Shown: piece by piece, positions 15,905-24,077 of the stretch
Layout of the letters: every line of letters begins with the position of its first letter
Numbering within the stretch: the stretch's first letter is position 1
Assembly: GCF_020829645.1 (NCBI RefSeq)
Contig: NZ_JAIVFS010000094.1
Span: forward strand, 1-33,259
DNA from: Nostoc mirabile CHAB5784
Lineage (GTDB): Bacteria > Cyanobacteriota > Cyanobacteriia > Cyanobacteriales > Nostocaceae
Reading direction: 5' to 3'
DNA: 33,259 bases
The notes under the pieces: model-generated
Told to the model about the DNA's origin: nothing
Database searches by the model: none
The model's input: the letters and a program-made list of their open reading frames with translations, nothing else
Position numbers and translations under genes: made by a program

Positions 15905-16211
15905 CTAACAAAAATTATTGACGAACTTATTCTGGCAAAGTTCACACTTTATTGTCAGTTATCATTCCCGATTCGCTCATTTTTTTAAGAATTAGAAAAA
16001 ATGATTATAAAGTAAGTATAGCAAGTGACATATTCCCGAAAATAATGAGTAAGTATAGCCTTGGTCGCTTCTTGTAGCATTCTTTTCTCGGTAAATAATT
16101 GAAGACGACTGTTGGGTAAAGCGCATTGCTAAACCTCTACGTTTTGCTTGTGGATGGAGCGATCGCTTACCTATGTTAGGATTAAATAACTGATTTTTCC
16201 AGCAATTAGCT
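15905..16211. other. Intergenic region between the muramidase gene and the DUF29 gene
   Basis: This 307-bp region is AT-rich and divergent, so promoters for both flanking genes should lie here. A GTTGGGTAAAGCGCATTGC module at 16112-16130 matches the stem of the terminator at 16753. One HIP1 octamer lies at 16160-16167. No ORF or RNA gene was recognised. Confidence 0.6.
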
Positions 16212-16676
16212 ATGACAACGGAAATATTAAAATCTGTTGAACCTACCCTTTACGAGGAAGATTATTATTTATGGGTAGAAACAACACTTAAACTATTAGA
16301 AAATAAAGATATTGAAAATCTCGATTGGCAACATTTAGCAGAAGAAATTGAAGCTTTGGGAATTGAACAAAGACGAAAAGTAGAAAGTTACTTAAAACAA
16401 TTATTAATTCATCTTTTACTTTATCGTTATTGGGAAATTGAAAAAGAATATTGTCAAAGAGGTTGGCAAATAGAAATAACTAGTTTCCGTGATGAGCTAG
16501 AATTTTATTTTCGTTCCAAAACACTTTATAACTATTCTCTTAACTGCTTAGATGCAGTTTATATTAAAGCTAGAAGGCAAGCAATTCAAAAAACAGGTTT
16601 ACAGCCTGAAATTTTTCCAGAAAAATGCCCTTTTACTCCTGAAGATATTTTCAATAATGAGTACTTTCCAGAATAA
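16212..16676 (+). CDS. DUF29 family protein
   Basis: A 154-aa helical protein of the DUF29 family, which is greatly expanded in cyanobacteria. The characteristic run is LYEEDYYLWVETTLKLL, then LDWQHLAEEIEALG, a KQLLIHLLLYRYW helix, and RGWQIEITSFRDELE. The molecular role is unknown. It starts at ATG 16212 and is followed by a strong intrinsic terminator at 16753-16781, so it is probably monocistronic. Confidence 0.9.
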   Translation: MTTEILKSVEPTLYEEDYYLWVETTLKLLENKDIENLDWQHLAEEIEALGIEQRRKVESYLKQLLIHLLLYRYWEIEKEYCQRGWQIEITSFRDELEFYFRSKTLYNYSLNCLDAVYIKARRQAIQKTGLQPEIFPEKCPFTPEDIFNNEYFPE

Positions 16677-16752
16677 AAGTGATTTTGTATCGCTTTTTGT
16701 GAAGATGAAAGTAATAAGATAGCGATCGCTCCTCTATCGTGAATCAGCGTAG

Positions 16753-16781
16753 GGGTAAAGCGCATTGCGCTTTACCCTTTT
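16753..16781 (+). terminator. Intrinsic terminator after the DUF29 gene
   Basis: GGGTAAAGCGC-att-GCGCTTTACCC is a perfect 11-bp stem with a 3-nt loop followed by TTTT. It lies 77 bp after the DUF29 stop and is well placed to end that transcript. Confidence 0.8.
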
Positions 16782-16925
16782 GGCTGTGGGATGGCATGAA
16801 GCCTTGCAGTTGAATGGTTTACCGATAGAAAAAATTTCGACTCCTTCTCCTTATTCTGAGCCAAGGCAACCTTTCAGGTGCGCTTTCAGTTTCAGAGAGC
16901 GAGAGTTACATTTGTTGGAGCAGAT

Positions 16926-18329
16926 TCAATCGGGGCTATTGTCCGAATTTTTGCAAGTCGGCGGCGTTAGATTGGCCTTAGCTAAAGAATTAACATTACT
17001 GGTGAGAGAAGTCACCAAGTCATGTGCCAATAATGTATTAATAGCATATTTAATCACATCAAATGCCATTCCTGACCTTTCTGCAATATCTAGCAGAGTA
17101 TGGTGACCATCGGATAAATTCAAAACCCACAAGATCGCCATTTCGTTTAGCCCGCTATCTTTCTGACCACCAACTGCCTGATATATTCCTCTTTTACCCA
17201 ACTGTGGCTCACATTTGGGATTTTGGTTGTAGTAGATTTCGTTATTGTTGAGGATATACAATATCGAACTACATTGAAAGAATGACTCGGCAAGATATTG
17301 GGGTTGAACAAAGTTTAAATTATCTGCTGAGGTGTGGTATTCCGGAAAACTACCATGAGGCGATTGCATTAAGCAGCCAACAGCTAGATTAAATCCAGGC
17401 GAGCAGTATTGTCGCTCATCATAGCCATAGGGGAAGAAATCTATAATTTCGTAATCCTGTTTTGAGTTTCTAAGTACATAAGCAGCAATTTTATCAATTT
17501 CAGCGTTACCTCTACGGCTTTTTTTGTAAGTAAACTTGCCTGAATCTCCTAAACAAGTTAATACCAAGCCATGTTTAATATTATTGACTTTAGCCTCGTT
17601 GAGAGCCAACCATGTAATTGAGCCAATGGTTCCCGGAATCCAGAGAAATCTATAGGAATATTTTGGTGTAGTTTGACTTAGATACTTAGCAAGAAAAGTA
17701 GCGATCGCAATTCCCGAAAGATTATCATTACAAAGTGAAGGATGGCAGACGTGACAAGAAATCAAAACTTCATCAGTGCTTTTGCCTGGAATGTAATACT
17801 CGCCATAGGTCAGATGACCTGGTTCAAGAGAGGAATCAATATAGACTTCATATTCTTCATCATTTAGTTCCAGATATTGTTTATGACTTAGGCAAAAGCC
17901 CCAAGTTTCTTTATAGTAGGAAGTGCGGTAGGGAATCCAGTCTGGATGCTCAGGCTGTGTAAATAGATGCGCTTTGAGTTCTGTTAAAGATATTTTTTTG
18001 TGAACTGGAAGGCTATAGCTAACAACATGCAGATTCGAGTTAGCAAAATCTACAACTTTCTCACCTTGGGAATTTTTAATGTAAGCATCTTTAATATTCC
18101 ATTCATTCGGAACTGTCCAATCGAAGACTTGAGTCCCTGTCGTAACTTCATTAACCGATAAAGGAATATGCTGATTAATAATTTTTAGAGTTTCTCTAAC
18201 GCCATTACCTGTAATACTACGGCAAATAGGGTATAGCTGACAGACTAGTTGATAAAGTTCCTGGCCAATCTGATATGAGGATGCTGTTAGACCAATAAGA
18301 CTCATGTATTTATTATTTTCTGCTTTCAA
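16926..18329 (-). CDS. DUF4910 aminopeptidase-like protein with C-terminal winged helix
   Basis: A 467-aa protein of the DUF4910/DUF2172 family. The core is a zinc-peptidase (M28-like) fold: ISCHVCHPSLCNDNLSG (His193, His196, Asp202) is the metal-binding stretch, and SPHGSFPEYHTSADNLNF near residue 330 holds further conserved acid and histidine residues. Residues about 385-450 form a winged helix (LNEMAILWVLNLSDG; LLDIAERSGM). Members sit in surface-polysaccharide clusters, where their substrate is unknown. It is the last gene of the minus-strand sugar cassette, after the PIG-L deacetylase, with an epimerase remnant in the gap between them. The start is ATG at 18329; an internal Met at residue 9 is an alternative. 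Confidence 0.85.
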   Translation of the reverse strand: MKAENNKYMSLIGLTASSYQIGQELYQLVCQLYPICRSITGNGVRETLKIINQHIPLSVNEVTTGTQVFDWTVPNEWNIKDAYIKNSQGEKVVDFANSNLHVVSYSLPVHKKISLTELKAHLFTQPEHPDWIPYRTSYYKETWGFCLSHKQYLELNDEEYEVYIDSSLEPGHLTYGEYYIPGKSTDEVLISCHVCHPSLCNDNLSGIAIATFLAKYLSQTTPKYSYRFLWIPGTIGSITWLALNEAKVNNIKHGLVLTCLGDSGKFTYKKSRRGNAEIDKIAAYVLRNSKQDYEIIDFFPYGYDERQYCSPGFNLAVGCLMQSPHGSFPEYHTSADNLNFVQPQYLAESFFQCSSILYILNNNEIYYNQNPKCEPQLGKRGIYQAVGGQKDSGLNEMAILWVLNLSDGHHTLLDIAERSGMAFDVIKYAINTLLAHDLVTSLTSNVNSLAKANLTPPTCKNSDNSPD

Positions 18330-18341
18330 TTAGAACAAAAG

Positions 18342-18452
18342 TTAACAGATCCCAGATGTATCTTTTTCTGAAATTTCACTTACAGGCAGTGGCCACTCAA
18401 TACCAAAAGCTGGATCATCATAACGATAACCACAGGCATATTCTGGTGCATA
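18342..18452 (-). pseudogene. C-terminal remnant of a dTDP-4-dehydrorhamnose 3,5-epimerase-like gene
   Basis: A 37-codon open stretch ending in TAA encodes YAPEYACGYRYDDPAF, then GIEWPLPVSEISEKD. It is the typical C-terminus of RfbC-like sugar 3,5-epimerases (G-x-R-x-D-D-P-A-x-G-I-x-W-P-L). It is preceded in frame by TGA and has no start, and a palindromic element lies immediately upstream (18473-18526). The rest of the gene is gone. Its place inside a sugar cassette indicates that the operon once had an epimerase. Confidence 0.8.
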
Positions 18453-18472
18453 TCATGCTAGCTTGATGTATA

Positions 18473-18526
18473 CCCATAACACCTCGCCGAGCCTCTCTTT
18501 GCGGGGGGAGGTGCTTTGTTAATGGG
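18473..18526. repeat. Palindromic element in the PIG-L/DUF4910 gap
   Basis: CCCAT (18473-18477) pairs with ATGGG (18522-18526), and CACCTC (18480-18485) pairs with GAGGTG (18508-18513), around a GC-rich loop gccgagcctctctttgcggg. It sits at the broken 5' end of the epimerase remnant, in an otherwise AT-rich region. Confidence 0.65.
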
Positions 18527-18549
18527 CAATTTGGCAAACATAAAATAAC

Positions 18550-19206
18550 CTATTGAAAAAGCATTTTTCGGCAGTAAAATGCTTCGGCATAATTACTCGG
18601 TGAATTAGACTCAATTCCCCGAATTCTCAGGATTGAACGGAAAGTTTCTTCCCTAAACCATTGCTTATTATTCTGTGTGGGAAACGCATCCAAAATGTAT
18701 TGAATTTTTCGGCGGCAGAGAGCTTCATCTAAATGAACAAAAAAATTGGGAATACCCAAATCACCGTCATATTTGGGAATCTCGTATTCCAAAATTAAAT
18801 GATTTCTAAAAGTATTCCAAGTCAGGTCAGAAATTAATCGGTGATCTTGGTGGCGATCGTCTCGGTAATGAGTAAAGATTATATCTGGTGAGAATTCCTG
18901 CTTCAACTGCTCAAAGCATTCTTTCACCTCTATCCCTTGGAAAAGGAGAAAGCCATCTCGGAATTTTTTAATGATAATTTTCTTTACCTGTATTTCTTTT
19001 AAGAAGATACTGGCACTTACTGTTGCTTCCTGTACTCTTTGTTCGTTGGAACTAAAGACAACCCAATAGACGACAACATGCTGATAATTCTCTATCAACT
19101 TTAATATTGTGCCTCCACAACCAATCTCGATATCATCGCAATGAGAACCTAGACAAAGAATTCTGTACTCAGATTCTTCTGTCTTGTTCAAGCTAAGTTG
19201 GATCAT
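18550..19206 (-). CDS. PIG-L family N-acetylsugar deacetylase
   Basis: A 218-aa LmbE/PIG-L zinc deacetylase. CLGSHCDDIEIGCGG carries the His22-x-Asp24-Asp25 metal and catalytic motif, and HYRDDRHQDHR gives the second histidine cluster (His119, His122). Family members remove acetyl or similar groups from N-acylated sugars and related small molecules; here the substrate is probably a nucleotide sugar or polysaccharide precursor made by this cassette. Its ATG overlaps the stop of the nucleotidyltransferase gene (ATGA at 19203-19206), showing translational coupling. Confidence 0.88.
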   Translation of the reverse strand: MIQLSLNKTEESEYRILCLGSHCDDIEIGCGGTILKLIENYQHVVVYWVVFSSNEQRVQEATVSASIFLKEIQVKKIIIKKFRDGFLLFQGIEVKECFEQLKQEFSPDIIFTHYRDDRHQDHRLISDLTWNTFRNHLILEYEIPKYDGDLGIPNFFVHLDEALCRRKIQYILDAFPTQNNKQWFREETFRSILRIRGIESNSPSNYAEAFYCRKMLFQ

Positions 19207-20000
19207 ACATGGCTTACTTCTAGTTGTTTATTTCTCCATACTTCCCAAGGTCTTTCGCCTTGAGCATACATATCATCCAACTGTTGCTTTTCTTTAAACG
19301 TATCCATAACTCCAAAAAATCCGGTGTATTTATACGCAAAAAGTTCTTCTTTGGCAATCAGTCTCTGAAAAGGCTCAAGGACAAGTTCTTCCCCTTGATG
19401 AATATGGTTAAAAATTTCTTTTTTAAAGATAAAATATCCTCCATTAATCCAAATATTACGCTGTTTGACATCGTTGAGATCCCTCACCAAACCATCCTCA
19501 TCTATATCAACTATGTGAAAACTTTGGCTCGGTCTGACACACAAAAAACTACCTATTTTATTACGTTGATAAAAATGCTCAATATATGTTGGTAGATGCA
19601 AGTCTGTCAAACCATCGCTGTAGTTAGCTAAAAATACTTCTTCTCCTTCTAGATACTTTTCTACCGCCTTAAATCTTTGACCAATATTGGCTGTTAGACC
19701 TGTATCTACAAATGTGATATTCCAATCTTGAATATCACAGTTAAATAATTGAATTTTGTTACCATTCGATAGACTAAAATTATTAGAAAGCCATTCATTG
19801 TAATTTAAGAAGTAGCTTTTAACTAAGTCAGCCTTGTAACCCAGACACAAGATAAAATCTTTGTGTCCATAGTGAGCATAGTATTTCATTACATGCCATA
19901 ATATCGGTCTATAGCCAATGTTCACCATTGGCTTAGGAATACTTTCTGAGTATTCTCTCATTCTAGTTCCTAAACCACCGCAAAATAAAACTACTTTCAT
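19203..20000 (-). CDS. Sugar-1-phosphate nucleotidyltransferase (RfbF-like)
   Basis: A 265-aa nucleotidyltransferase resembling glucose-1-phosphate cytidylyltransferase. CGGLGTRMREYSESIPKPM is the NTP-binding signature, IGYRPILWHVMKYYAHYGH and FILCLGYKADLVKSYF follow the RfbF pattern, ANYSDGLTD supplies the metal-binding Asp, and IWINGGYFIF and EPFQRLI are the later sugar-site motifs. It would activate a hexose-1-phosphate to an NDP-sugar in the cytoplasm. Nucleotide choice (CTP or other) cannot be fixed by eye. It lies between the C-methyltransferase gene (41 bp upstream) and the PIG-L gene (4-nt overlap), clearly one operon. Confidence 0.88.
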   Translation of the reverse strand: MKVVLFCGGLGTRMREYSESIPKPMVNIGYRPILWHVMKYYAHYGHKDFILCLGYKADLVKSYFLNYNEWLSNNFSLSNGNKIQLFNCDIQDWNITFVDTGLTANIGQRFKAVEKYLEGEEVFLANYSDGLTDLHLPTYIEHFYQRNKIGSFLCVRPSQSFHIVDIDEDGLVRDLNDVKQRNIWINGGYFIFKKEIFNHIHQGEELVLEPFQRLIAKEELFAYKYTGFFGVMDTFKEKQQLDDMYAQGERPWEVWRNKQLEVSHV

Positions 20001-20041
20001 GTTAACTTCTTCATTTTTGATGATGACAAAATATCAAATAT

Positions 20042-21307
20042 TTAAAGGTAGACATTAACTTCAGGGATTGGCACAATAAATTGGCCTCCCCAATCCCGAA
20101 CGTAAGCTATTTGTGTCATAATTTCCTTCTTAAGATTCCAGGGTAAAATCAGCACATAGTCAGGTTTTGTTTCTTTAATTTTGTCTGGATGAAAAATTGG
20201 AATGTGAGTCCCTGGTAAAAATTGACCTTGTTTGTAAGGGCTACGGTCTACTGTGTAGTCAAGAAAATCTGTGCGAATACCACAATAGTTTAAGAGAGTA
20301 TTTCCCTTACCTGGAGCACCGTAACCTGCAATCGATTTTCCCTCTCGCTTAGCCTTGCTCAAGAAATCTAGTAACTTGCGTTTGGTTTCTTTAACTTGTT
20401 CACCAAAGGAAAAGTAGTGTTCTAAGCGTGTAAAACCTGCTGCTTGTTCTCTATCTTTCAGTTCTAATACCTGCTGGCTCACAAGTTGAGAGGAATCTTC
20501 AGTATGACGAGCATAAATTCTTAGAGATCCACCATGAGTAGCTAATTCCTCCACATTAAAGATAGTCAAACCGTGGGCGGTAAAAACTTTTTCCACTGTG
20601 ACGAAGGAAAAATAAGAGAAGTGCTCATGATAGATAGTGTCAAACTGATTTTCTGCCATTAACTGCATGAGATGGGGAAATTCCATAGTAATTACCCCAT
20701 GTGGTTTAAGGAGGATTTTCATCCCTTTGACAAAATCATTGAGATAGGGTGTATGAGCTAAGACATTGTTACCAATCAATAAATCTGCCAGTTGTCCCTG
20801 AGTAACCAGTTCGCGGGCTGTATCCTGTCCGAAGAACTTTACAAATGTTGGAATACCTTTTTTTATTGCCACTTTTGCAATATTTTTAGCCGGCTCGATT
20901 CCCATTGTAGGGATGCCTTTTGTCACAAAATATTGCAGTAAGTAACCATCATTGCTAGCAATTTCTACTACCTGACTATCCTGGTTTAATTGGAAACGCT
21001 CTACGACCAGATCAACATAGTTTTTGGCATGTTGCAACCAACTATCAGAGTAAGAAGAAAAATAGGCGTAGTCGCTAAATATCTTTTCTGGGCTAATGTA
21101 TTCTTGAAGTTGCACTAAAAAACATTGTTCGCAAACATAAACATGCAGTGGATAAAAAGGCTCCATTTCGTTTAGCTGTTCTGGCTTGCGATAGCTTTCG
21201 CAGGGAGGAGACATCCCTAAATCTACAAAGGTATGGCGTAACTGTGTACTACAAAACTGACAGCAACCAATTGCTTGTTTATTATTTGTTGTTTTTTGTA
21301 TGTTCAT
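20042..21307 (-). CDS. NDP-sugar C-methyltransferase (TylC3/TcaB9-like)
   Basis: A 421-aa SAM-dependent methyltransferase with the three-domain build of sugar C-methyltransferases. An N-terminal zinc-binding domain has CQFC (Cys16, Cys19) and CEQC (Cys59, Cys62); the Rossmann SAM domain has VEIASNDGYLL (114-124). YHEHFSYFS (226-234) holds the Tyr/Glu/His active-site cluster, and the C-terminal domain has GYGAPGKGNTLLN and the closing YVLILPWNLKKEI. It methylates a ring carbon of a keto-sugar nucleotide, giving a branched sugar. It is the first gene of the cassette, with a 466-bp upstream gap for its promoter. The start is ATG at 21307. Confidence 0.9.
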   Translation of the reverse strand: MNIQKTTNNKQAIGCCQFCSTQLRHTFVDLGMSPPCESYRKPEQLNEMEPFYPLHVYVCEQCFLVQLQEYISPEKIFSDYAYFSSYSDSWLQHAKNYVDLVVERFQLNQDSQVVEIASNDGYLLQYFVTKGIPTMGIEPAKNIAKVAIKKGIPTFVKFFGQDTARELVTQGQLADLLIGNNVLAHTPYLNDFVKGMKILLKPHGVITMEFPHLMQLMAENQFDTIYHEHFSYFSFVTVEKVFTAHGLTIFNVEELATHGGSLRIYARHTEDSSQLVSQQVLELKDREQAAGFTRLEHYFSFGEQVKETKRKLLDFLSKAKREGKSIAGYGAPGKGNTLLNYCGIRTDFLDYTVDRSPYKQGQFLPGTHIPIFHPDKIKETKPDYVLILPWNLKKEIMTQIAYVRDWGGQFIVPIPEVNVYL

Positions 21308-21772
21308 GATTTATAGCTATTTTTCAAACTTCAAAGTTTAGACTTCAAAAGTACGCCAGAAAAAATCTCTTTCCCCCCGATGCCTTGGGGGGTGGAATGG
21401 TTGGGGAGGGGTGTGCCTCATGTACTTGCAAAACGCTGTAATAGGACTAATGTTTGGTAGCTGTTGCTGAATATGAGTATCTAATTTTTACTTTCACTCA
21501 GCAGCAACGCTGTCAGGAATATTTTCTCCAGCAATAGCAAATAATTTGACTTTGATGTTCGGTAACCGTTCAGGGGGGAGCGCCCTTGACGATACCAATT
21601 GCCTAATTAGTAGCTGAAACCTAGATATTACACAGCAGTTTTCTTTTGCATGAAGTACAAAGGCTACGGATTTTAAGGCAGGAGGCAGCAGGTAGGGTGT
21701 TGACTTTAACACCCAAAGTCAACACCCTAGCTTCAGCCCTAGTTTTATGCAACTTAAATGCTTATTAGCTTA
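21308..21772. other. Non-coding gap with hairpin upstream of the sugar cassette
   Basis: The gap holds a C-methyltransferase leader (21308-21420), a G-rich patch (21375-21420) and a minus-strand frame ending IKVKLFAIAGENIPDSVAAE (21497-21556) that looks coding-like but could not be assigned. A perfect 15-bp hairpin TAGGGTGTTGACTTT/AAAGTCAACACCCTA (21693-21707 and 21715-21729) is also present. The hairpin lies just after the SDR gene and may end its transcript, although it has no U-tract. Confidence 0.6.
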
Positions 21773-22429
21773 TCAGCACTGTTGAAATAGCTCCTTAAAG
21801 CTTTTTGAGGCTGCTTCCGGTTTGGCAACAATCTCGACAATTTTATTGCGTCCATCTGCTTCAAACAGCGCCTCAACAGCAACTTGGGCGACTTTTTGCC
21901 TGGGTATGCTACCGTCGAAAAGTGTATCAGCACTCTGCATCACGATCGCGTCGGAGTTATCTTCATTCTTCAACCCACCAGGCCGCACAATCGTATAGGT
22001 AAGACCACTTTTCTGGATATACTCTTCAGCTTGCTTTTTCCACACTAAAATCAGCCAAAACAAGTTCAGTGGATGGAATAACTGCGAAGTACACAAAGAA
22101 GAAACTAAGACAAAATGCTCAATTCCCTTTGCCTTAGCAGCTTCTACTAAATTTTTAGTCCCTTCAAAATCTACTTTATAGGGGCCAGTGGGGTCAAAGC
22201 TAGGTTTTGCCCCAGTAGCAACCAACAGAACTGTGCTATCTCCTAACGCAGCAGTTAAACTTTCTGGTTGTAATACGTCGCCTACCACTAATTCGGCTTC
22301 AGGAGAGAGAATACCCCTAGCTTTCTCTATATCCCGCACCAGAGCTATGACGGGAATATTCCGCGCTATCAACTCTTGCACAATCCGGCGACCTGTTTCA
22401 CCCGTTGCCCCTGCTACAAATGCTTTCAT
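21773..22429 (-). CDS. Atypical SDR NAD(P)H-binding protein
   Basis: A 218-aa short-chain dehydrogenase-like protein of the atypical NmrA/Tic62-like type. The dinucleotide motif GATGETG (Gly7, Gly10, Gly13) is intact and VVGDVLQPESL is the usual acidic turn after beta-3. HFVLVSS lies at the active-site strand, but there is no clear YxxxK motif. TYTIVRPGGLKNE is typical of plant and cyanobacterial proteins of this class. The substrate is unknown; a chaperone or redox-sensing role is possible. It is divergent from the DUF1997 gene. Confidence 0.85.
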   Translation of the reverse strand: MKAFVAGATGETGRRIVQELIARNIPVIALVRDIEKARGILSPEAELVVGDVLQPESLTAALGDSTVLLVATGAKPSFDPTGPYKVDFEGTKNLVEAAKAKGIEHFVLVSSLCTSQLFHPLNLFWLILVWKKQAEEYIQKSGLTYTIVRPGGLKNEDNSDAIVMQSADTLFDGSIPRQKVAQVAVEALFEADGRNKIVEIVAKPEAASKSFKELFQQC

Positions 22430-22607
22430 GAGAAATGCTATCCTGGGAAACTATTGTGTGCTTGTTCAGTTCTTTATTTTAGTAATTCTATGGAGTTGAT
22501 GGTAGATTAATGAGGTTTCGGTAAAAATGGGATATTCGTGTGAAATGACCCAGGAACGTGGGGAATTATTAATATAGACGAACGCCAAAGTATACATTAA
22601 TGCATTT

Positions 22608-23282
22608 ATGCTTTCAACAAACCGCGAATATAAATCCTGGGAAATAACAGAAGCAGTTTTACCTGTAGCCTCCAGCCAAGAAGCAGCCGAGGACACATTA
22701 ACAGAAGCAAATGTAGCGACGGTCACAAAATTTTCTGGTCGTTATCAAGATTTTATGGAAATGCCTGCCCCAGCAGAGAAGGTTGCCCAGTATCTTAATA
22801 ATCACGCTTCATGGTTTTCGCGTTGCGCTGAACCCATGAAGGTGCAATCACTTGGGGAAAATGGCTACGCTTTAGTAATTGGTCGTTTTGGTGCTTTTGG
22901 TTATGATGTAGAACCTAAAATTGGTTTGGAATTGTTGCCTCCAGACGAGGGTATTTACCGCATCCGTACAATCCCTATCCCTGACTACCAACCGCCTGGT
23001 TATGACGTAGACTATCGGGCATCTCTACAATTAATAGAAAACGATACTTCCAGTAGCATTGGTGAGATTACCAGAGTTGAATGGGAATTGGATTTAATAG
23101 TTGATTTGCACTTTCCCAGGTTTATTCAGCGATTACCCAAGTCTATAATTCAATCTACAGGCGATCGCTTACTTAACCAAATTGTCCGCCAAGTCTCCCG
23201 CCGCTTAACTCGCAAAGTTCAGGAAGATTTTCATAAATCTTTGGCAATACCGTTTCCTGCTAATTTTAAGCAAAAGCGATAA
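22608..23282 (+). CDS. DUF1997 family protein
   Basis: A 224-aa protein of the DUF1997 family, shared by cyanobacteria and plastids, probably with an SRPBCC/START-like beta-grip fold. Recognisable stretches are MPAPAEKVAQYLNNH, GYALVIGRFGAFGYDVEPK and FPRFIQRLPKSIIQSTGDRL. The first 40 residues are poorly conserved and may be a variable tail. The function is unknown. It converges on the DUF4079 gene, with a symmetric hairpin between them. Confidence 0.82.
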   Translation: MLSTNREYKSWEITEAVLPVASSQEAAEDTLTEANVATVTKFSGRYQDFMEMPAPAEKVAQYLNNHASWFSRCAEPMKVQSLGENGYALVIGRFGAFGYDVEPKIGLELLPPDEGIYRIRTIPIPDYQPPGYDVDYRASLQLIENDTSSSIGEITRVEWELDLIVDLHFPRFIQRLPKSIIQSTGDRLLNQIVRQVSRRLTRKVQEDFHKSLAIPFPANFKQKR

Positions 23283-23291
23283 GTCAAGAGT

Positions 23292-23331
23292 TCTTTGTCA
23301 TTTGTCAATAATTCATGACAAATGACAAAGA
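23292..23331. terminator. Bidirectional hairpin between convergent genes
   Basis: TCTTTGTCATTTGTCA (23292-23307) and its exact reverse complement (23316-23331) flank an 8-nt loop. It is made of the TTTGTCA heptamer found in the fab region. It lies 10 bp after the DUF1997 stop and 8 bp after the DUF4079 stop on the other strand, so it can serve both transcripts. Confidence 0.75.
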
Positions 23332-23339
23332 GCTACTTA

Positions 23340-23810
23340 CTATGCTTGAGTGAGAATTCTTTGGACAATTTGCACCCCAGTAACAGCCTGCCAAGCAAAA
23401 AGTCCCAAAAGCGTGAAATTTATCAAAATATGAGTTGCACGCGCCCAATTTGCCCCTTTCTGCATATAAGGCGACAAAGCAGCAGAAAATGCAATCAGAC
23501 TCGTCATACCCAATCCTGCCAGCAGGTGAGGCCCGACAAATAACTTGCCATTATTGATGTAAGTGACACCCATCCCTCCAATTGCACCTACCACCATCAA
23601 AGCTAGGAGTATAGACCCGATTTGGTAGTGTCTGACGTTATATCTACCTTTAATCAGTTCTTTCTTTTCTTCCCCCTGAGCATTTCTGGTACGCTGTACT
23701 TGCAGCCCTAAGTAGGCAGCATAAATTGAGAATGCTAATAGCGCCCACATGAGCACCGGATGGAAGAAATTCAGCCAATATTTCACCGACGCAGAAAGTT
23801 CCAGACTCAT
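23340..23810 (-). CDS. DUF4079 four-helix membrane protein
   Basis: A 156-aa integral membrane protein with four predicted helices (about 8-33, 62-83, 94-112, 123-146). A histidine lies in or at the edge of each helix: His17 (FHPVL), His61 (RHYQIG), His95 (GPHLLAG) and His127 (THILIN). This spacing recalls the four haem-ligand histidines of cytochrome b561-like proteins, so haem binding is a possibility, not a fact. The loop between helices 1 and 2 is charged. It starts at ATG 23810 and shares the intergenic region with the ankyrin gene. Confidence 0.8.
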   Translation of the reverse strand: MSLELSASVKYWLNFFHPVLMWALLAFSIYAAYLGLQVQRTRNAQGEEKKELIKGRYNVRHYQIGSILLALMVVGAIGGMGVTYINNGKLFVGPHLLAGLGMTSLIAFSAALSPYMQKGANWARATHILINFTLLGLFAWQAVTGVQIVQRILTQA

Positions 23811-24077
23811 CGTGTTCTCGCCCTATTATAAAATCTTCATAAAAATTAGCATAATTCTATTTTCTGTGCTTAAAGTTGCACAAATAAAAAGAGGCTAAGA
23901 AAGAGAAGAATTTTCATCAACCCAATAGCCAGAATGTTTGCCAAGACTGCTTTTATTAAATTTGAACTTAGAATGAGTGAATTTTGAATTGCATAACCCT
24001 CTTGCCAAAGTGGATAAACAATCTCAGACTAAATTTTGAAGGTAGACGAACAAAACCCCCTGTGTGGGATCTCATCC

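Noticed and set aside
16765..17106. A 113-aa plus-strand protein
   Set aside because: It begins inside the terminator hairpin and its second half is antisense to the end of the DUF4910 gene. No family resemblance.
21494..21712. A 72-aa minus-strand protein before the C-methyltransferase gene
   Set aside because: The front half reads through a hairpin. Only the last 20 residues look coding-like, and no family was recognised.
24036..24077. Longer ankyrin protein start at TTG
   Set aside because: The 14 extra residues are not repeat-like and the ATG at 24078 is a better start.
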